Below, piece by piece: positions 60,756 through 64,000 of a stretch of 64,000 bases of DNA. Every line of letters begins with the position of its first letter. Positions within the stretch are counted from its first letter, which is position 1. The translations under genes and the position numbers were made by a program. The notes beneath the pieces were generated by a model. That model searched no databases. It had not been told where the DNA came from and was given only the letters and a program-made list of their open reading frames with translations. The DNA comes from SKVR01 sp964491395 (lineage in GTDB: Bacteria > Bacteroidota > Bacteroidia > Bacteroidales > UBA7960): NCBI GenBank assembly GCA_964491395.1, contig CAZBGI010000006.1:24640-88639 (forward strand), in the 5' to 3' direction.

Positions 60756-62204
60756 TTACACTGTTTTTACCCCCGGTTTCTTTCTCTCCAGCAACACCAC
60801 ACTTTCCACATGCTGGGTATGGGGAAACATATCAACGGCACGGGCTTTTGCCACTTTGTATTTTCCAGACAATAATTCGATATCCCGCGCTTGTGTGGCC
60901 GGGTTACAGCTTACATACACCACCCGGTCGGCGCCGCTTTGCAGGATTTTACGTATAACATCAGGATGCATGCCTGCCCGGGGCGGATCGGTGATGATGA
61001 CATGGGGAAATCCGTTTTTTTGCATGAAATCATCGGTGAGTACTTTGGCCATATCCCCGGCCGTAAAGGTGAGGTTGGTCAACTGGTTGTGCAGAGCGTT
61101 TTCCCTTGCGTCGGCAATGGCTTCTTCCACATATTCAATGCCTACTACTCTGTCGGCTTGAGATGCTACAAACAATGCTATGGTACCGGTGCCCGTGTAT
61201 AGGTCATATACCAGTTCCCTGCCGGTTAAGCCGGCAAAATCGCGGGTTATCTTATATAGTTCATAAGCCTGGCGGCTGTTGGTCTGGTAAAAAGATTTGG
61301 GACCTATCCTGAACTGCAGCCCTTCCATCTCTTCTGTAATGAAAGCAGAACCATGATAGAGCACTGCATCCAGATCGTTCACACTGTCGTTTCTTTTGTC
61401 GTTGAGCATAAAGTGCAGGGAAGTAACCTGTGGAAAGGTATCCCTGATATGATTCAGCAGGTCATTGCGTTTTTTCTCGTCTCCTGAAGAGCAAACCAGG
61501 ATGACCATCAATTCTCCTTTCTGGTTATTACGGATAATGATGTTTCGCAGATGCCCAACCTTGTCGCGGAAGTTGTAAAAAGACATGTTGTTTTTCAGAG
61601 CAAAATCTTTCACGGCCAGCCGGATAGCGTTGCTGGGTTCGGGTTGCAGCCAGCATTTGTTGATATCGAGCACTTTGTCAAAAAAGCCGGGAATATGAAA
61701 TCCAAGGGCTTCCTGGTCGGGAATGGTGTCGGCATGCTCAATTTCTTCGGGGCTTAACCAGCGTTTTTCGGCAAAGGTAAATTCCAGTTTGTTACGATAG
61801 TGTTCAATGGTTTCTGAGCCTGCGATGGGAAGAGTTTCATAGGCGTAATCCACCTGTCCGATGCGTTGCAGGCTGTCGGTCACCTGTTGCTGTTTGTATT
61901 TGAGTTGCTCCCGGTAGTCCAGATGCTGCCACTTGCAGCCACCGCAAACGCCAAAATGCTCGCAAAAAGGTTGTGTGCGTTGTTCCGATTGACGGTGGAA
62001 GTGAATAATTTCAGCTTCCACATGCCTGCGCTGCACCTTTTTGATTCTCACATCCACTACATCTCCCGGTGCACCGAAGTGGACAAACACCACCATATCA
62101 TTATGCCGGGCAATGGCCTTTCCTTCGGCAGCCACGCCTGTAATGGTAAGGTTTTCCAGTATTTGTCCGTATAGTTTTTTTCTGTTTTTCTTGCTGAATG
62201 CCAT
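60756..62204 (-). CDS. rlmD: 23S rRNA (uracil-C5)-methyltransferase RlmD-like
   Basis: 482 residues. An N-terminal TRAM domain (about 12-68) is followed by cysteines C81, C87, C90 and C184, which match the iron-sulfur cluster of RumA/RlmD (CEHFGVCGGCKW). The methyltransferase domain has the SAM motif DLYTGTGTIALF and the catalytic cysteine in YVSCNPATQ; ITDPPRAGMH is the substrate-side motif. It makes 5-methyluridine in 23S rRNA, with position 1939 in E. coli RlmD; other family members act on nearby sites, so the exact target is inferred. The -7 box is at 62221-62228. Confidence 0.9.
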   Translation of the reverse strand: MAFSKKNRKKLYGQILENLTITGVAAEGKAIARHNDMVVFVHFGAPGDVVDVRIKKVQRRHVEAEIIHFHRQSEQRTQPFCEHFGVCGGCKWQHLDYREQLKYKQQQVTDSLQRIGQVDYAYETLPIAGSETIEHYRNKLEFTFAEKRWLSPEEIEHADTIPDQEALGFHIPGFFDKVLDINKCWLQPEPSNAIRLAVKDFALKNNMSFYNFRDKVGHLRNIIIRNNQKGELMVILVCSSGDEKKRNDLLNHIRDTFPQVTSLHFMLNDKRNDSVNDLDAVLYHGSAFITEEMEGLQFRIGPKSFYQTNSRQAYELYKITRDFAGLTGRELVYDLYTGTGTIALFVASQADRVVGIEYVEEAIADARENALHNQLTNLTFTAGDMAKVLTDDFMQKNGFPHVIITDPPRAGMHPDVIRKILQSGADRVVYVSCNPATQARDIELLSGKYKVAKARAVDMFPHTQHVESVVLLERKKPGVKTV

Positions 62205-62220
62205 TTTTCCTAATTTTCGG

Positions 62221-62228
62221 CAAAGATA
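62221..62228 (-). promoter_or_regulatory. -7 box of rlmD
   Basis: TATCTTTG on the minus strand, matching TAnnTTTG, 17 bp before the ATG. Confidence 0.45.
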
Positions 62229-62433
62229 ATAAGAGTTGGGAGGTTATGGATGCTTTGTTTTCAGGGTTGTTGCTTTGACTTGTATTTCCGGCTCATAAAT
62301 CAGTGTAAAATATTTGCCCTGATTTATCGCTATAAAATCCTGTTAGCCACCTTTCTCATGAGGTTCATCTAATCTTTTAATTTTCAGAAAAATATGGTTT
62401 TGGAATTTCTTTACTAAATCAAATCCTTTTTCC

Positions 62434-62441
62434 TATATTTG
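62434..62441 (+). promoter_or_regulatory. -7 box of the ornithine aminotransferase gene
   Basis: TATATTTG matching TAnnTTTG, 71 bp before the ATG at 62512. Confidence 0.5.
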
Positions 62442-62511
62442 CCCGAAAATTACCAACACATTTATCAAAACAATACATAAAGCAACTTTTAAATAACAAA
62501 GGAGATTGAAT

Positions 62512-63747
62512 ATGAGTAATTTAATGAGTGAAAAATTAAGTTCACAGCAATTGATTGAGATGGAAGATAAGTATGGTGCGCATAATTATCATCCGCTACC
62601 TGTAGTATTATCCAAAGGAGAAGGTGTACATGTATGGGACGTGGAAGGAAAGCGTTATTATGACTTCCTTTCAGCCTATTCGGCCGTAAACCAGGGGCAT
62701 TGTCACCCCAGAATTGTGGATGCTCTTGTTGAGCAGGCCAAAACCCTGGCTCTGACCTCCCGTGCCTTCCATAACGATGTTTTGGGAAGATTTGAAAAAT
62801 ATGTTACAGAATATTTTGGTTTCGACAAAGTACTCCCCATGAATACTGGAGCAGAAGCTGTGGAAACTGCCATTAAACTTACCCGCAAGTGGGCCTACAA
62901 AGTAAAAGGTATTCCAGAGAACATGGCCAAAATAGTGGTGTGCGAAAACAACTTCCACGGAAGAACCACTACCATTGTTTCTTTTTCCAACGATCCTGAT
63001 GGTTATGGCGATTATGGTCCGTTTACTCCCGGCTTTATTCGTATACCTTACAACGATGCTGATGCACTGGCCGAAGCGTTGAAAGATCCTCATGTAGCAG
63101 GCTTTCTGGTAGAACCCATTCAGGGAGAAGCAGGTGTATATGTCCCTGATGATTCATATCTGCCCAGGTGTAAAGAACTTTGCGAAGAGCACAATGTATT
63201 GTTTATTGCCGATGAGGTGCAGACCGGTATTGCCCGTACCGGTAAATTGCTTGCCTGCGACCATGTTAATGTCAAACCCGATGTATTGATCCTGGGTAAA
63301 GCCATCAGTGGCGGACTGTATCCTGTTTCTGCAGTAATGGCCAATGATGATATCATGATGGTTATCAAACCCGGACAACACGGATCTACCTTTGGAGGAA
63401 ACCCTGTTGCTGCTCGTGTTGCTTATGCTGCTCTTGAGGTTATCAAAGATGAGAAACTGGCAGAAAGAGCCCAGCGGTTGGGAGAAATTTTACGCAAGGA
63501 ACTGAAGGCCATCAAATCAGATATGATTACTGTGGTTCGTGGTAAAGGACTGCTTAACGCTATCATCATCAAGCCCAAGAATGGTAAAGAGGCATGGGAT
63601 GTATGTGTGAAAATGGCAGAGAATGGATTGCTGGCAAAACCCACCCATGGCGATATCATCCGGTTTGCTCCCCCGCTTGTTATTACTGAAGAGCAACTCA
63701 TGGAATGTGTGGAAATTATCCGCAAATCTATTGCTTCATTCGAATAG
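62512..63747 (+). CDS. rocD: Ornithine--oxo-acid aminotransferase
   Basis: 411 residues from the ATG at 62512; GGAG at 62501-62504 is a rare clear Shine-Dalgarno site for this window and fixes the start (a TTG two codons earlier is less likely). Class III PLP aminotransferase: PMNTGAEAVETAIKL near 109-123, NNFHGRT near 146-152, D234 in FIADEVQTG and the PLP lysine K263 in ILGKAISGGLYPVSA. The overall sequence fits ornithine aminotransferase, which turns ornithine and 2-oxoglutarate into glutamate semialdehyde and glutamate, linking arginine and proline metabolism. Acetylornithine aminotransferase is the main alternative. Monocistronic. Confidence 0.92.
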   Translation: MSNLMSEKLSSQQLIEMEDKYGAHNYHPLPVVLSKGEGVHVWDVEGKRYYDFLSAYSAVNQGHCHPRIVDALVEQAKTLALTSRAFHNDVLGRFEKYVTEYFGFDKVLPMNTGAEAVETAIKLTRKWAYKVKGIPENMAKIVVCENNFHGRTTTIVSFSNDPDGYGDYGPFTPGFIRIPYNDADALAEALKDPHVAGFLVEPIQGEAGVYVPDDSYLPRCKELCEEHNVLFIADEVQTGIARTGKLLACDHVNVKPDVLILGKAISGGLYPVSAVMANDDIMMVIKPGQHGSTFGGNPVAARVAYAALEVIKDEKLAERAQRLGEILRKELKAIKSDMITVVRGKGLLNAIIIKPKNGKEAWDVCVKMAENGLLAKPTHGDIIRFAPPLVITEEQLMECVEIIRKSIASFE

Positions 63748-63789
63748 ATTACCCAAAGGAAAGATATCTTTCTGATAAAAATAGTAGTA

Positions 63790-63819
63790 AAAAGCCGGCA
63801 AATTATTGTCGGCTTTTTT
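63790..63819 (+). terminator. Terminator of the ornithine aminotransferase gene
   Basis: AAAAGCCGGCAA (63790-63801) pairs with TTGTCGGCTTTT (63806-63817) with one G-U, then further T. The remaining 180 bp of the window show no gene. Confidence 0.85.
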
Positions 63820-64000
63820 GCTTGTTTTGGGATGGGACCCATATTTAAAAAAGGAATCCGTATTAAGACAACTTCTTTAATTCCTTCACCTATTTATTGT
63901 CAGATTGTAGGGAATATTGTACAATGCGTGATTCGGCCTTGGATATTTTCCGGTAACAAGTCGAAGCGAAACGGAGCTTTTGGGGAAGTTTGCAGTTTCG

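Larger units (their letters stand above)
62205..62511. other. Divergent intergenic region between rlmD and the aminotransferase gene
   Basis: 307 bp with no gene. It contains TATCTTTG on the minus strand (62221-62228) for rlmD and TATATTTG on the plus strand (62434-62441) for the aminotransferase. Confidence 0.55.
50..64000. other. Overall promoter grammar of the window
   Basis: At least twenty TAnnTTTG boxes were found within 180 bp upstream of start codons on the correct strand, two or three of them with a good TTTG partner 17-20 bases further upstream. Shine-Dalgarno sequences are largely absent. This is the known pattern of the Bacteroidota primary sigma factor and supports the assignment of the phylum. 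Confidence 0.7.

Noticed and set aside
1..64000. CRISPR arrays, tRNA and rRNA genes, insertion sequences, prophage
   Set aside because: No direct-repeat array, cloverleaf sequence, transposase motif or phage protein was seen on reading both strands.

Overview
The window is chromosomal DNA from a member of the Bacteroidota, probably within or near Bacteroidales/Marinilabiliales; the order is an inference. The evidence is the repeated TAnnTTTG -7 promoter box upstream of most transcription units, the near absence of Shine-Dalgarno sequences, FadL-type and other outer-membrane barrels, Bacteroidota-type lipoprotein signals, and families typical of the phylum (DUF1987/SiaC, DUF2027-Smr, DUF6132, Udk-like nucleoside kinase, CheB-CheR-PAS fusions). 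No tRNA, rRNA, insertion sequence, phage gene or CRISPR array was seen. The one structured RNA found is RNase P RNA.

Layout. 1-1301: the 3' end of pyrF converging on ilvE across a shared terminator. 1460-21807: fourteen consecutive minus-strand genes forming a large signalling island. Read in the direction of transcription these are cheR, a stand-alone cheB, a GAF membrane protein, a SiaA-like SpoIIE phosphatase with GAF and PAS domains, a SiaB-like kinase, a SiaC-like phosphoprotein, an ABCG-type transporter, a lipoprotein, a small secreted protein, a single-domain receiver, a giant CheB-CheR-PAS fusion, another single-domain receiver, a receiver-adenylate cyclase and a hybrid histidine kinase. 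No CheA, chemoreceptor or flagellar gene accompanies them. 22028-25275: a YkoF-like protein, a NadR-type kinase and an EamA transporter in one operon, then cysQ and a glutathione peroxidase. 25428-30507: a large SNF2 ATPase and gyrB.

30752-37232: an outer-membrane barrel paired with a 1024-residue TPR protein, rnpB, and a DUF2027-Smr protein. 37558-41668: flippase, Wzz-like and O-antigen-ligase-like genes. 41794-48497: nitroreductase, a Tudor-like small protein, a VanX-like dipeptidase lipoprotein, a degenerate SGNH lipoprotein and two FadL-type porins. 48841-52476: nucleoside kinase, a DHOD-like barrel and a DUF4197 lipoprotein. 52765-56439: a two-thioredoxin/DUF6132 operon, LptF/G and tgt. 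56528-63747: glycosyltransferase plus ECF sigma factor, a secreted protein, a PepSY membrane protein, an EamA transporter, rlmD and an ornithine aminotransferase.

The most unusual region is the signalling island. Its SiaA/B/C-type partner-switching module is known in Pseudomonas to control the diguanylate cyclase SiaD. Here it has no diguanylate cyclase, is apparently co-transcribed with an ABC transporter and a lipoprotein, and lies about 10 kb from a class III adenylate cyclase. Other points worth checking are a beta-clamp-like QLDLF peptide inside the SNF2 motor, an SGNH-family lipoprotein that has lost its catalytic residues, and a Tgt without its zinc cysteines.
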